Shown one piece after another: positions 35,130 to 47,031 of a stretch of 64,000 bases of DNA (position 1 is the stretch's first letter; the number at the start of each line of letters is the position of its first letter). Source of the stretch: Aureimonas altamirensis (GTDB lineage Bacteria > Pseudomonadota > Alphaproteobacteria > Rhizobiales > Rhizobiaceae); NCBI RefSeq assembly GCF_001463885.1, contig NZ_BBWQ01000010.1, positions 186,001-250,000 of the forward strand. Reading direction: 5' to 3'. The notes below the pieces were generated by a model that did no database searches, was not told the DNA's origin, and saw only the letters and a program-made list of their open reading frames with translations. The translations under genes and the position numbers were made by a program.

Positions 35130-36506
35130 GTGAAGCGCATCGTTCCCGTCGTCCTCGCCGTCGCTCTGTTCATGGAAAACATGGACTCGACCGTCATCGC
35201 GACATCGCTGGCAACCATCGCCGAGGATATCGGCACCAACCCCATCGCACTGAAGCTTGCGCTGACGAGCTACTACGTGTCGCTGGCCACGTTCATTCCG
35301 ATTTCAGGCCGTGTGGCCGACCGGTTCGGCGCGCGTTTCATATTCCAGTGCGCCATCGTCGTCTTCATGCTGGGCTCTCTGGCCTGCGCCCTGTCCAGTT
35401 CCATCGAGGCCTTCGTGGCGGCGCGTTTTCTGCAAGGGATGGGCGGCGCGATGATGACGCCGGTCGGCCGCCTGCTGCTGGTGCGGGCCGCCAACAAGTC
35501 CGATCTCGTCACTGCCATGGCATGGTTTTCCATTCCGGCGATGGTGGGGCCGCTGATCGGCCCACCGATCGGCGGCGCCATCTCCACCTACGCCGACTGG
35601 CGCTGGATCTTCCTGATCAACCTGCCCATCGGCCTGATCGGCATCGTGATGTCGCAGAAGGTGCTGCCCTATGTGGAGCCGATCGCCACCATCCGCTTCG
35701 ACTGGCCGGGCTTCGTCATCTCGGGCCTTGCCTGCTCGGGCCTCGTCTTCGGCTTGTCGGTCATCTCGCTGCCGGCCCTGCCCCCCATCATCGGCTTCAC
35801 GCTGGCCGCCGTCGGCGTGTTATTCGCGCTGCTCTACATCCGCCACGCGCGGCGCAGCCCCGACCCGCTCCTGCATCTGTCTCTCCTGAAGGTCGATACG
35901 CTGCGCGCGTCCATCACCGGGGGCGGGCTGTTCCGCATCGGCACGGGCGCCCTGCCGTTCCTGCTGCCGCTGATGCTGCAACTCGGCTTCGGCTACACGC
36001 CCTTCGAATCCGGCCTCGTCAGCGCGGCCACGGTGGGCGGTGCGATGGCGATGAAGCTTATGGCGCGCCCGCTGTTGCGGCGCTTCGGCTTCCGCACGGC
36101 GCTGATGTCGACCGCCGTGCTGGGTGGGGCATCGGTGGCCGTCATCGGCTTCTATCGGCCGGATATGCCGTTGATCCTGTTGCTGGTGCTGTTGCTCGTC
36201 GGCGGCTTCTTCCGCTCGCTGTTCTTCACCAGCACAAACGCCCTGGCCTTTGCCGACGTGCCGCCGCCGCGCGCCGGCGATGCAACCGCCATGCTGGCCG
36301 CTTTCCAGCAGGTTTCCATAGCCACCGGCGTTGCCATGGCCGGCGGCATACTGGAGGCCGGGGTCGTCTTGCGCGGCGGTGTCCTGCCCGTTCCGGCCGA
36401 TTTTACCGTCGCCTTCATCGCGGCGGGGTGCGTCACCGTTGCCGCGCTGTTCTGCTTCCGGTCGCTGCCGGCCTCGGCCGGATCGGAGATATCCGGCCGC
36501 CGATAG
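35130..36506 (+). CDS. MFS drug transporter, DHA2 (EmrB) type
   Basis: 458-residue major-facilitator exporter with about 12-14 helices. Starts VKRIVPVVLAVALFMENMDSTVIATSLATIAEDIG, contains motif A GRVADRFGARFIF and motif C-like AMVGPLIGPPIGGAISTYADWRWIFLINLPIGL, both characteristic of the EmrB/QacA family. GTG at 35130 is chosen as the natural N-terminus; an earlier start at 35067 adds 21 non-conserved residues. Divergent from the metallo-hydrolase; no regulator is adjacent. Substrate unknown. Confidence 0.85.
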   Translation: MKRIVPVVLAVALFMENMDSTVIATSLATIAEDIGTNPIALKLALTSYYVSLATFIPISGRVADRFGARFIFQCAIVVFMLGSLACALSSSIEAFVAARFLQGMGGAMMTPVGRLLLVRAANKSDLVTAMAWFSIPAMVGPLIGPPIGGAISTYADWRWIFLINLPIGLIGIVMSQKVLPYVEPIATIRFDWPGFVISGLACSGLVFGLSVISLPALPPIIGFTLAAVGVLFALLYIRHARRSPDPLLHLSLLKVDTLRASITGGGLFRIGTGALPFLLPLMLQLGFGYTPFESGLVSAATVGGAMAMKLMARPLLRRFGFRTALMSTAVLGGASVAVIGFYRPDMPLILLLVLLLVGGFFRSLFFTSTNALAFADVPPPRAGDATAMLAAFQQVSIATGVAMAGGILEAGVVLRGGVLPVPADFTVAFIAAGCVTVAALFCFRSLPASAGSEISGRR

Positions 36507-36512
36507 CGGCGG

Positions 36513-37235
36513 TCAGCCTTCGTCTGCGGCCGCCTCGGCGTCGTCACGGCGTAAGTGTCCGCGAAAGCCCTTGGCCAGCAGGAACAGCTCCACCGAGCCA
36601 TCGCGCGAGGCGGGCGGCTTGACGTGGTGCACGCTGGTGAAGTTCTTCTTCAGCATGGTCAGAAGGTCGGCCTCGGTGCCGCCCTGGAAGGTCTTGGTCA
36701 GGAAGTGGCCGCCCGGCCGCAGCGTCCGTATGGCGAAATCCGCCGCCACCTCCACCAGATGCATGGTGCGCAGATGGTCGGTCCGGCGGTGGCCCGTGGT
36801 TGGCGCGGCCATGTCCGACAGGACGATGTCCGGCGCCTCGCCCAGCGCCTCCAGCAGGCGGCCGGGTGCGGCGTCGTCCAGGAAATCCATCTCGAAGATG
36901 GTCGCACCGGGGATCGGGTCCACCGGCAGATAGTCGATACCGACGACCTGCGCCTTGTCCGGCGTATCCGCCGTGCGCTGCACCGCCACCTGGCACCAGC
37001 CGCCCGGTGCGCAGCCAAGATCCACCACCCGCATTCCCGGCTTCAGCAGCTTGTAGCGATCGTCGATCTCGATCAACTTGTAGGCCGCACGCGAACGGTA
37101 GCCTTCCGCCTTGGAACGGCGGACATAGGGGTCGTTCAACTGCCGCTCCAGCCACCGGCGCGACGATGCCTTGATGCCGCCTTTTTTCTTGACGCGCACC
37201 GAAAGCCCGCGATCGCCTCTCTTGCCGCCCGTCAC
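36513..37235 (-). CDS. rlmE: 23S rRNA 2'-O-methyltransferase RlmE (FtsJ/RrmJ)
   Basis: 240-residue heat-shock-type methyltransferase of U2552 in 23S r[41 protein letters not shown], the SAM motif [16 protein letters not shown], catalytic Asp in [11 protein letters not shown], Lys in FLTKTFQG and Glu in [12 protein letters not shown] give the K-D-K-E tetrad. The GTG start at 37235 overlaps the ppx stop (GTGA), so translation is coupled. Convergent with the MFS gene. Confidence 0.94.
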   Translation of the reverse strand: MTGGKRGDRGLSVRVKKKGGIKASSRRWLERQLNDPYVRRSKAEGYRSRAAYKLIEIDDRYKLLKPGMRVVDLGCAPGGWCQVAVQRTADTPDKAQVVGIDYLPVDPIPGATIFEMDFLDDAAPGRLLEALGEAPDIVLSDMAAPTTGHRRTDHLRTMHLVEVAADFAIRTLRPGGHFLTKTFQGGTEADLLTMLKKNFTSVHHVKPPASRDGSVELFLLAKGFRGHLRRDDAEAAADEG

Positions 37236-38536
37236 GCGCCCTGCCTCGCTCGGTTGCCCTGCGTGTCGCGCCGCCAGACGCCGTCCGCCACCATCATCTC
37301 GATCAACAATCCTTCCCGAAGGCCCCTGTCGGCAACCCGCAGCGACGGCGCCGGCCAGACCTTGCGTATGGCTTCCAGAATGGCGCAGCCGGCCAGCACA
37401 AGGTCGGCGCGCTCGCTGCCGATGCAGGGATTGGCCATGCGCTCCTCGAAGCTCCAGCCGGCGATACGCGCAACCAGTTCCGAAACCTCGGCATCGCGCA
37501 GCCACAGCCCGTCCACCTGCCGCCGGTCGTAGCGCTCCAGCCCCAGATGCACCCCGGCCAGCGTCGTGACCGTGCCGGAGGTGCCCAAAAGGTGAAAACC
37601 TGCCCTGCCGACATAGGGCGCAAGGCGGTTGCGCCCCTTGAAGCGCTCGATATGACCGGAAACCTCGTCCACCATCTGCTGGAACAGTTCGGGCGTCACC
37701 GTGCGGCCGCCATAACGCTCGGCCAGGGTGACGACACCCACCGGCAGGGAGGTCCAGGCCACGATGTGATTGGACAGCCGGCGGCTTGGCCCCTGCCCGA
37801 GGTCCAGAAGCGCGATCTCCGAACTGCCGCCGCCGATATCGAACAGAACCGCCCCGCGCGCCGAACGATCCACCAGCGACCCGCAGCCCGACACCGCCAG
37901 GCGGGCTTCGGTTTCGCGGCTGACGATCTCCAGATCCAGGGTCGTCTCTCGCTTGACACGCTCCAAAAACTCGGGCCCGTTGGCGGCCGAGCGGCATGCC
38001 TCGGTAGCGATCAGCCGCAAGGCGCGGATATCGCGCGCCGCCAGCTTCTGGCTGCAGATTTCCAGCGCCGCCAGCGCCCGGTCCATCGCGCCGGCGGCGA
38101 GGCTGCCCGTGCGGCCCAGACCTTCTCCCAGGCGGACGATGCGGCTGAAGGCGTCGATGACGCGGAACTGGCCGGGGCGCCCCGGCACGGCGATCAGCAA
38201 CCGGCAATTATTGGTGCCGAGATCCAGCGCGGCGTAAAGCGGCGGACGCCCCTTGTCCACGGCGCGCTGCGGCGGACGCTGCACCTTGCAGGACGCGTCC
38301 GGCGCCTCCGTGGCGGCGGCCCCGCGACGCCGGCGCCGACGCCGGCTCTTTTTGCGGGGGTCCGGGTTCTGGCGCGCGACGGCGCTTTCGGCCTTGGCAA
38401 GCTTTTCGCCGAGCGACGGCGGAAGATCGCCATCGACAACGCCTTTTGCCGCCGCCGTCGCTGGCTTGCGACGCCGTCGGCGCTGGCGCTTGGACAGCCT
38501 GCCGGCCTTATCGGCCGGCTGGGCCGTCTCCGTCAT
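37232..38536 (-). CDS. Exopolyphosphatase/GppA family with Arg-rich N-terminal extension
   Basis: 434-residue Ppx/GppA phosphatase (exopolyphosphatase or pppGpp phosphatase). The core begins near residue 100 with [17 protein letters not shown] (ASKHA phosphate-1 motif) and holds [44 protein letters not shown] and [14 protein letters not shown]. Before it sits a basic extension with [10 protein letters not shown] and [12 protein letters not shown], which suggests RNA or polyphosphate contact. Start uncertain: ATG at 38536 lacks a ribosome site, GTG at 38584 has GGAG 9 nt ahead, and TTG at 38632 is the extreme. Coupled to rlmE. Confidence 0.87.
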   Translation of the reverse strand: MTETAQPADKAGRLSKRQRRRRRKPATAAAKGVVDGDLPPSLGEKLAKAESAVARQNPDPRKKSRRRRRRRGAAATEAPDASCKVQRPPQRAVDKGRPPLYAALDLGTNNCRLLIAVPGRPGQFRVIDAFSRIVRLGEGLGRTGSLAAGAMDRALAALEICSQKLAARDIRALRLIATEACRSAANGPEFLERVKRETTLDLEIVSRETEARLAVSGCGSLVDRSARGAVLFDIGGGSSEIALLDLGQGPSRRLSNHIVAWTSLPVGVVTLAERYGGRTVTPELFQQMVDEVSGHIERFKGRNRLAPYVGRAGFHLLGTSGTVTTLAGVHLGLERYDRRQVDGLWLRDAEVSELVARIAGWSFEERMANPCIGSERADLVLAGCAILEAIRKVWPAPSLRVADRGLREGLLIEMMVADGVWRRDTQGNRARQGA

Positions 38537-38703
38537 CTGGTGGTGGGAGGCGGCACGCCGCTCCCGCTCTGTATCCTGAACCACAAATACCAACTCCGGA
38601 GCAGGCCTCACGCGGAAGCGCTCCTGGACCAATCAGAATCTTTCGTTGCCTTAAGTGTAACAGCCCGTTGCGCTTTCACAAGCGCGGCCAACACCTCCCC
38701 ACA

Positions 38704-39648
38704 TCATACATTCGCCTCATCGTAGAGATTGGGCAGGACCGGCAGAAACCGCGCCGCCCGGCGCATCAGAAAATCCCAGAAGGCGGACTCGGCCGGCGTC
38801 GGCACCCTGTCGGCCCGTGTCACGGCAAACCATTGGCGCCGGATCGGGGTTCCCGCGACATTCAGGATCACCAGGCGGCCAAGCTCGACCTCCAGTGCAA
38901 CCGTATGGGCCGACAGGAAGGCGATGCCCAGGCCCGCCATGACGGACTGCTTGATCGTTTCGTTGGAATCCAGCTCCAGCAACCGGTCGTCGAGAAGCTC
39001 CGGCATGTCGCGCACGAACAGCTCCAGCGAGCGGCGCGTGCCCGATCCGCGTTCGCGCACCAGCATGCGGTGGCCGGCCAGATCCTGCAGCTCCAGGCTG
39101 CGGCGCGCGGCCAGGGCATGCCCGGGCGCGGCCACCACCACCAGTGGATGGTCGCCGAACACGCGCGCCCGGATGGGCAGGTCGCGCGGGGGCGTGCCCA
39201 TCAATGCGATGTCCAGGGCCATGGTGCGCAGATCCTCCGCAATGCGGCTCTTGTTGCCGACCTCCAGCTCTATGTCGATGCCGGGGTGCTCCGCCCCGAA
39301 GGCGGCAAGGATGGACGGCGCGAAATATTTGGCGGTGGAAACGACCCCGAGCCGCACCCGCCCGCGCTTCAAGCCCTTCAGCGCGTCGATCTCGTCGCGC
39401 ATGTCGCGCAGCGCGTGTTCGATGGCATTGGCGGCGGACAGAACGCAGGCACCGGCCTCCTTGATGCGCATTCCATCGCTGGTGCGGTCGAAGAGCGGCA
39501 GGCCGAACGCTTCTTCCATCTGCTTGATCTGAAGCGTGATGGCCGGCGCCGTCAGCCCCAGGGTGCGCGCCGCCGCCGCGATCGTTCCAAGACGGTTGAC
39601 CGCCTGTACGGAGCGAAGCTGCCGCAAGGTTATCGCCTGCAAGGACAC
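38704..39648 (-). CDS. cbbR: CbbR, LysR-type activator of the cbb operon
   Basis: 314-residue LysR regulator next to and divergent from the Calvin-cycle genes, the classical cbbR position. Helix-turn-helix in TLRQLRSVQAVNRLGTIAAAARTLGLTAPAITLQIKQMEEAFGLPLFDRT; effector domain contains VRLGVVSTAKYFAPSILAAF and SNETIKQSVMAGLGIAFLSAHTV. GTG at 39648 is preferred because GGGGAGG lies directly upstream; an ATG at 39666 also exists. It senses intracellular metabolites such as RuBP or NADPH in characterised cases. Confidence 0.92.
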   Translation of the reverse strand: MSLQAITLRQLRSVQAVNRLGTIAAAARTLGLTAPAITLQIKQMEEAFGLPLFDRTSDGMRIKEAGACVLSAANAIEHALRDMRDEIDALKGLKRGRVRLGVVSTAKYFAPSILAAFGAEHPGIDIELEVGNKSRIAEDLRTMALDIALMGTPPRDLPIRARVFGDHPLVVVAAPGHALAARRSLELQDLAGHRMLVRERGSGTRRSLELFVRDMPELLDDRLLELDSNETIKQSVMAGLGIAFLSAHTVALEVELGRLVILNVAGTPIRRQWFAVTRADRVPTPAESAFWDFLMRRAARFLPVLPNLYDEANV

Positions 39649-39666
39649 CGGCCCCTCCCCGTGCAT

Positions 39667-39758
39667 AATTTTTTCTGACTATGCGACTTAAGCAAATAAA
39701 TTTTACTTAGTCCACTGCCTGATCGATAGTCCTGCCTGACATCGGGAGGGTGTTGATC
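39667..39758. promoter_or_regulatory. AT-rich cbbR-cbbF intergenic control region
   Basis: About 90 bp unusually AT-rich stretch between the divergent genes, containing the palindromic CTTAAG and direct repeats ACTTA at 39686 and 39705 (19 bp apart). LysR regulators bind T-N11-A patterns in such regions; TTAAGCAAATAAA at 39688 fits. Probable CbbR operator, not proven. Confidence 0.55.
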
Positions 39759-40781
39759 ATGCGTTCGTCGCTCGAAGCTCATCTGCGTGCCTTCGCGGGG
39801 GAAGATCCGCTCCGCAACGACATCGCCGAGGCGGTACGCCAGCTCGGCGTCGCGGCCATCAAGCTGCGCGGCGTCATCATGGAAGAGCCTGCCGGGCCAC
39901 CCGCCCCGACACCGTCCGCCACCAACGCCGCAGGCGACATCCAGACCTGGCTGGACATCGAGGCCGACCGCATCTTCACCGCCGCGGCGTGGCAGGCCAA
40001 CATCGCCATCATGGCGTCGGAAGAACGCGCCGAACCCCTGCCCATGCATCCGGGCGGAACGCTGGCTCTGGCGATAGACCCGCTCGACGGCTCGTCGAAC
40101 ATCGAGACGAACGCGTCCATCGGCTCGATCTTCTCGCTGCTGCCGGCAGCGGGGCAAGCGCCCTTCGCCCAGCCGGGCCGCAACCAGCTCGCTGCGGGAA
40201 CCATCGTCTACGGGCCGCGCTGCCAGATGATCCTGACGCTCGGGCGGGGCACGCTCGTCTTCACCTACTCGCCCTCGTTCGGCGGTTTCGTGGAAGAGCA
40301 GCACGCTGCTCCGATACCGGAGAAGACGTCCGAATTCGCCATCAACGCATCCAACTATCGGCACTGGGACGAAGAGGTGCGGCTCTATGTCGACGACTGC
40401 CTGGCCGGCGCCGACGGCCCGCGTGGCAGGGAGTTCAACATGCGCTGGACGGCTTCGCTGGTGGCCGAGTTGTCGCGCATCCTCACGCGCGGCGGCGTCT
40501 TTCTGTATCCGGCCGACGCCCGCCGCCCCTACCGCGAGGGCCGCCTGCGCCAGCTCTATGAGGCGAACCCCGTCGCATTCATCGTCGAGCAGGCCGGCGG
40601 CGCGGCAACCGACGGCATCCGGCCTCTTCTGGATACGGCCCCGGCGACCCTGCACCAGCGCACGCCCTTCGTCTTCGGCTCGGCGCACGAGGTGCAGCGC
40701 GTTGCCCGATATCTCACCGATCCGTCGGCCATCGGGGAGCGCTCGCCGCTCTTCGGCCGCCGCAGCCTGTTCCGCGCGTAA
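39759..40781 (+). CDS. cbbF: Fructose-1,6-bisphosphatase class I, Calvin-cycle form
   Basis: 340-residue bisphosphatase, regenerating hexose phosphate in the Calvin cycle. Metal/phosphate signatures ASEERAEPL, LAIDPLDGSSNIETNASIGSIFSLLP and GFGG-like SFGGFVEEQ, with the sugar-phosphate site RRPYREGRLRQLYEANPVAFIVEQAGG. ATG at 39759 follows GGGAGG. First gene of the cbbFPALSXE operon; 14-bp gap to cbbP. Confidence 0.95.
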   Translation: MRSSLEAHLRAFAGEDPLRNDIAEAVRQLGVAAIKLRGVIMEEPAGPPAPTPSATNAAGDIQTWLDIEADRIFTAAAWQANIAIMASEERAEPLPMHPGGTLALAIDPLDGSSNIETNASIGSIFSLLPAAGQAPFAQPGRNQLAAGTIVYGPRCQMILTLGRGTLVFTYSPSFGGFVEEQHAAPIPEKTSEFAINASNYRHWDEEVRLYVDDCLAGADGPRGREFNMRWTASLVAELSRILTRGGVFLYPADARRPYREGRLRQLYEANPVAFIVEQAGGAATDGIRPLLDTAPATLHQRTPFVFGSAHEVQRVARYLTDPSAIGERSPLFGRRSLFRA

Positions 40782-40795
40782 GGGAAACCGAACCA

Positions 40796-41671
40796 GTGAC
40801 CGCCAGACACCCCATAATCGCCATAACAGGCTCTTCCGGCGCCGGCACCACATCGGTCAAGCGCATCTTCGAGCAGATTTTCCGCCGCGAGGAGGTGAAG
40901 GCCGACTTCATCGAGGGCGATGCCTTTCACCGCTACGACCGTGCGGCGATGAAGGCCAGGATGGCCGAGGAGGAAGCCGCCGGCAATCACGAGTTCTCGC
41001 ATTTCAGCCCGGATGCGAACATCCTGGAAACGCTGCAGGACATCTTCGCCGAGTACGGGCGAAAGGGAACGGGCCGCACGCGGCATTACGTGCACGACGA
41101 CGCCGAGGCGGCAATCTACGGCGCGCCGCAAGGCACATTCAGCGCCTGGCAGGATTTTGCGGGCGACAGCGACCTTCTGTTCTACGAGGGGCTGCACGGC
41201 TGCGTGCGCACCGATACGCTGGACCTCGCCTCGCATGTCGACCTGAAGATCGGCGTCGTGCCCGTCATCAACCTCGAATGGATCCAGAAGATCCATCGGG
41301 ACAAGGCCTCGCGCGGTTACTCCACCGAGGCCGTGATGGACGTGATCCTGCGGCGCATGCCGGATTATGTGCGCACCATCTGCCCGCAATTCACGCTGAC
41401 CAACATCAACTTCCAGCGGGTGCCGATCGTCGATACGTCCAACCCCTTCATCGCGCGGTGGATACCGACGCCGGATGAATCGATGCTCGTCATCCGCTTC
41501 GCCAACCCGCGCGGCATCGACTTTCCGTACCTCCTGTCGATGATCCACGACAGCTTCATGTCGCGGCCCAACTCCATCGTCGTGCCGGGCAACAAGCTGG
41601 ATCTCGCCATGCAACTCATTCTCACGCCGCTGATCCTGCAGCTCATCGAGCGCCGGCGGCGGGTGCTCTGA
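40796..41671 (+). CDS. cbbP: Phosphoribulokinase
   Basis: 291-residue phosphoribulokinase (bacterial octameric class), making ribulose-1,5-bisphosphate from ribulose-5-phosphate and ATP. P-loop-like ITGSSGAGTTSVKRIFEQIF, catalytic and substrate residues in FIEGDAFHRYDRAAMKARM, FSHFSPDANILETLQD, FYEGLHGCV and EWIQKIHRDKASRGYSTEAVMDVILRRMPDYV. Starts with GTG at 40796 after the cbbF stop. Together with RuBisCO it defines the CO2-fixation pathway. Confidence 0.97.
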   Translation: MTARHPIIAITGSSGAGTTSVKRIFEQIFRREEVKADFIEGDAFHRYDRAAMKARMAEEEAAGNHEFSHFSPDANILETLQDIFAEYGRKGTGRTRHYVHDDAEAAIYGAPQGTFSAWQDFAGDSDLLFYEGLHGCVRTDTLDLASHVDLKIGVVPVINLEWIQKIHRDKASRGYSTEAVMDVILRRMPDYVRTICPQFTLTNINFQRVPIVDTSNPFIARWIPTPDESMLVIRFANPRGIDFPYLLSMIHDSFMSRPNSIVVPGNKLDLAMQLILTPLILQLIERRRRVL

Positions 41672-41692
41672 CGCAACGAAAGGAAAGCCAAG

Positions 41693-44270
<2,578 letters not shown>

Positions 44271-44312
44271 CGGCCACGGACCATCCCAACCCGAGCATAA
44301 GGAGATACGATC

Positions 44313-44732
44313 ATGAGGGTGACCCAGGGGACATTCTCGTTCCTGCCCGACCTGACGGACACGCAGATCGCCGCGCAGGTGCAATACTGCCTCGACAATG
44401 GCTGGGCGGTGAACATCGAGTTCACCGACGACCCGCATCCCCGCAACACCTATTGGGACATGTGGGGGCATCCGATGTTCGACATTGCCGACGCCGCCGG
44501 CGTGATGATGGAGCTGAACGCCTGCCGCAAGGTGAACGGCCATCTCTACATCCGCCTGTCGGCATTCGATTCCGGCCATGGCTGGGAGTCGGTGAAGCTG
44601 TCCTTCATCGTCGACCGTCCCACCGCCGAGCCGGGCTTCCGCCTGCGGCGGCAGGAGGCGGAGGGCCGCAATATCCGCTACACGACCGAGACCTATTCTG
44701 GCGACCGGCCGGAAGGCGAGCGTTACGCATGA
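44313..44732 (+). CDS. cbbS: RuBisCO small subunit
   Basis: 139-residue small subunit of red type, with [50 protein letters not shown] and the extended C-terminal beta-hairpin ([23 protein letters not shown]) that fills the central channel in form IC/ID enzymes. ATG at 44313 follows AAGGAG. The TGA overlaps the cbbX ATG. Confidence 0.97.
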   Translation: MRVTQGTFSFLPDLTDTQIAAQVQYCLDNGWAVNIEFTDDPHPRNTYWDMWGHPMFDIADAAGVMMELNACRKVNGHLYIRLSAFDSGHGWESVKLSFIVDRPTAEPGFRLRRQEAEGRNIRYTTETYSGDRPEGERYA

Positions 44733-45661
44733 CGGCCGCCGCCATGGAACGGGAGCCGGCAGCGGCCGAGGCCGTGGATTTGCGGCGCGACTTCGTCGAA
44801 TCCGGCGTCGCGGAGGTGCTGGACGCTCTCGACCGCTCGCTCATCGGGCTGGCTCCGGTCAAGCAGCGTATCCGGGAGACGGCGGCCCTGCTTCTGGTGG
44901 AGCGGGCCCGCCGGCGCCTCGGCCTGGCCTTCGAGACGCCGACCCTGCACATGAGCTTCACCGGCAATCCCGGCACCGGCAAGACTACCGTCGCCCTGCG
45001 CATGGCGGACCTGCTCCACCGCCTCGGATATGTGCGCAAGGGCCATCTGGTCTCCGTCACCAGGGACGATCTCGTGGGCCAGTATATCGGCCACACGGCG
45101 CCCAAGACCAAGGAGATCCTGAAGAAGGCGATGGGCGGCGTCCTCTTCATCGACGAGGCCTACTACCTGTACCGGCCTGAAAACGAGCGCGACTACGGGC
45201 AGGAGGCCATCGAGATCCTGTTGCAGGTGATGGAGAACCAGCGCGACGACCTCGTCGTGATCCTGGCGGGCTATGGAGACCGCATGGAACGCTTCTTCGA
45301 AAGCAATCCGGGCTTTCGTTCCCGGATCGCGCATCACATCGACTTTCCCGATTATGCGGGCGAGGAACTGCTGGCCATCGCGCAGGGCATGCTGGAACGG
45401 CAGGGCTATCGCTTCGCGCCCGAGGCGCAGGCGGTGATGGCGCGCTATATCGACATGCGCCGGCGCCAGCCGCATTTCGCCAATGCGCGCTCCATCCGCA
45501 ACGCGCTGGACAGGGCGCGGCTGCGGCAGGCCAACCGCCTGTTCGAAAGCGGCAACGGGGCGTTGACAGCGGACGATCTATCGCGGATCGAAGCTTGCGA
45601 CATCGCCGTCAGCCGCGTACTGGCCGGCGCAGCGCCGCAAACCGAGAAGGATACGGAATGA
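44729..45661 (+). CDS. cbbX: CbbX, red-type RuBisCO activase
   Basis: 310-residue AAA+ motor that pulls on the RuBisCO large-subunit C-terminus to release inhibitory sugar phosphates. Walker A GNPGTGKT (79-86), Walker B VLFIDEA (138-144), pore-loop YIGHT near 119-123, and arginine-finger region [15 protein letters not shown]. The ATG at 44729 overlaps cbbS (ATGA), and its own TGA overlaps cbbE. Its presence supports the red-type classification of cbbLS. Confidence 0.97.
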   Translation: MTAAAMEREPAAAEAVDLRRDFVESGVAEVLDALDRSLIGLAPVKQRIRETAALLLVERARRRLGLAFETPTLHMSFTGNPGTGKTTVALRMADLLHRLGYVRKGHLVSVTRDDLVGQYIGHTAPKTKEILKKAMGGVLFIDEAYYLYRPENERDYGQEAIEILLQVMENQRDDLVVILAGYGDRMERFFESNPGFRSRIAHHIDFPDYAGEELLAIAQGMLERQGYRFAPEAQAVMARYIDMRRRQPHFANARSIRNALDRARLRQANRLFESGNGALTADDLSRIEACDIAVSRVLAGAAPQTEKDTE

Positions 45662-46335
45662 CGCTCATCATCGCACCCTCGATCCTTTCCGCGGACTTCT
45701 CGCGTCTCGGCGAAGAGATCGTCGCCGTGGACAAGGCCGGCGCCGACTGGATCCACCTCGACGTCATGGACGGGCACTTCGTACCCAACATCACCTTCGG
45801 GCCGCCGGTGGTGAAGGCGGTGCGGCATACGACGGACAAGATCTTCGACTGCCACCTGATGATCGAGCCCTGCGACCCCTATCTCGAAGCCTTCGCCAAG
45901 GCCGGCGCGGACTACATCACCATCCACGCGGAGGCGACCAAACATCTGGACCGCTCTCTTCAGGCTATCCGCGATCTCGGCAAGAAGGCCGGCGTATCGC
46001 TGAACCCGGGCACCCCGGAACAGGCGATCGAATACGTGCTGGACAGGGTGGACCTGATCCTGCTGATGACCGTCAATCCCGGCTTCGGCGGCCAGGCCTT
46101 CATTCCGGCCGTGGTGGACAAGGTGCGCCGCGTCAAGCAGATGATCGGCGACAGGCCCATCCACATCGAGATCGATGGCGGCGTCGCGCCGGATACCGCG
46201 CCCCTCGTCGTGGAAGCCGGGGCAAACGTGCTGGTTGCCGGCTCGGCCATCTTCAAGGGCGGCACGCCCGAGCATTATGCCCGCAACATGCAGGCGATCC
46301 GGGACAGCGTGGAGGCCGCCCGCAAGGCGGCCTGA
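45658..46335 (+). CDS. cbbE: Ribulose-phosphate 3-epimerase
   Basis: 225-residue TIM-barrel epimerase interconverting xylulose-5-P and ribulose-5-[38 protein letters not shown] (metal His/Asp), [14 protein letters not shown] and [29 protein letters not shown] are all family signatures. ATG at 45658 overlaps the cbbX stop. It is the last gene in the operon; it ends 6 bp from the convergent HAD phosphatase. Confidence 0.96.
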   Translation: MTLIIAPSILSADFSRLGEEIVAVDKAGADWIHLDVMDGHFVPNITFGPPVVKAVRHTTDKIFDCHLMIEPCDPYLEAFAKAGADYITIHAEATKHLDRSLQAIRDLGKKAGVSLNPGTPEQAIEYVLDRVDLILLMTVNPGFGGQAFIPAVVDKVRRVKQMIGDRPIHIEIDGGVAPDTAPLVVEAGANVLVAGSAIFKGGTPEHYARNMQAIRDSVEAARKAA

Positions 46336-46341
46336 ACCGCC

Positions 46342-47010
46342 TTACAGGCCCAGCATCGCCATGACCCGGCGCGGATCGAGCGGACCGTCCATAATGATGT
46401 CCGCGCCGGTGAAATCGTCCGCCGCCGTATAAAGCGCCGGCGTCACCACGCAGCGCAGGCCGGCCGCCCTGGCGGCCCGAAGTCCGTTGGCGGAATCCTC
46501 GATGGCAAGGCATTCGCCGGGCGGCATGCCCAGCATTTGCATCGCAAGCTCGTAGATATCCGGCGCGGGCTTCTTGGCCGGCACCATGTCACCGCATGCG
46601 ATGACATCGAAGCCATGATCCACCCCAAGCGTATGGGCGAGCAGGCTGTCGACATTGTCGCGGCTGGTGGTGGTGGCGATGGCCAGCGCGACGCCGCACC
46701 GCCGCGCCTCGGCGATCAGCGCGGCAATGCCGGGCCGCAGGGTAAGCCGGCCACCATCCACCGCCTCTACGTAATGGCGCGTCTTTGCGGCATGCAGCCG
46801 GGCCGCATCGGGCACGGCCATCCCGCCCCGCCCCTCTGCGTAGGCAAGAATGCGTTCCTTGCCGCCGGTGACCTTCAGGAGGTCGCGGTAGAGCGTCTCA
46901 TCCCACTGCCAGCCGATGGCATGATCGGCGAAGGCCCGGTTGAACGCCTGCCGATGCAGCTCCTCTGTTTCGGCAAGCGTTCCATCGACATCGAAGATCA
47001 GAGCGGGCAT
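46342..47010 (-). CDS. HAD-superfamily phosphatase, CbbY-like
   Basis: 222-residue HAD hydrolase. Motif I LIFDVDGTLAETEELHRQAFNRAF, motif II AIATTTSRDN, motif III PAKKPAPDIY and motif IV CLAIEDSANGLRAARAAG are complete. The LHRQAFNRAFAD segment matches CbbY proteins, which hydrolyse xylulose-1,5-bisphosphate, a RuBisCO inhibitor. It is on the strand opposite to the cbb operon, and follows the Ldh-type oxidoreductase by only 21 bp, so it is probably cotranscribed with the sugar-acid genes. Confidence 0.85.
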   Translation of the reverse strand: MPALIFDVDGTLAETEELHRQAFNRAFADHAIGWQWDETLYRDLLKVTGGKERILAYAEGRGGMAVPDAARLHAAKTRHYVEAVDGGRLTLRPGIAALIAEARRCGVALAIATTTSRDNVDSLLAHTLGVDHGFDVIACGDMVPAKKPAPDIYELAMQMLGMPPGECLAIEDSANGLRAARAAGLRCVVTPALYTAADDFTGADIIMDGPLDPRRVMAMLGL

Positions 47011-47031
47011 GCGACCTCCGGCTTCAGTGCA

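Noticed and set aside
36513-38207. A 564-codon frame ending in RlmE
   Set aside because: The upstream two thirds is an alternative frame of ppx; RlmE starts at the GTG overlapping the ppx stop.
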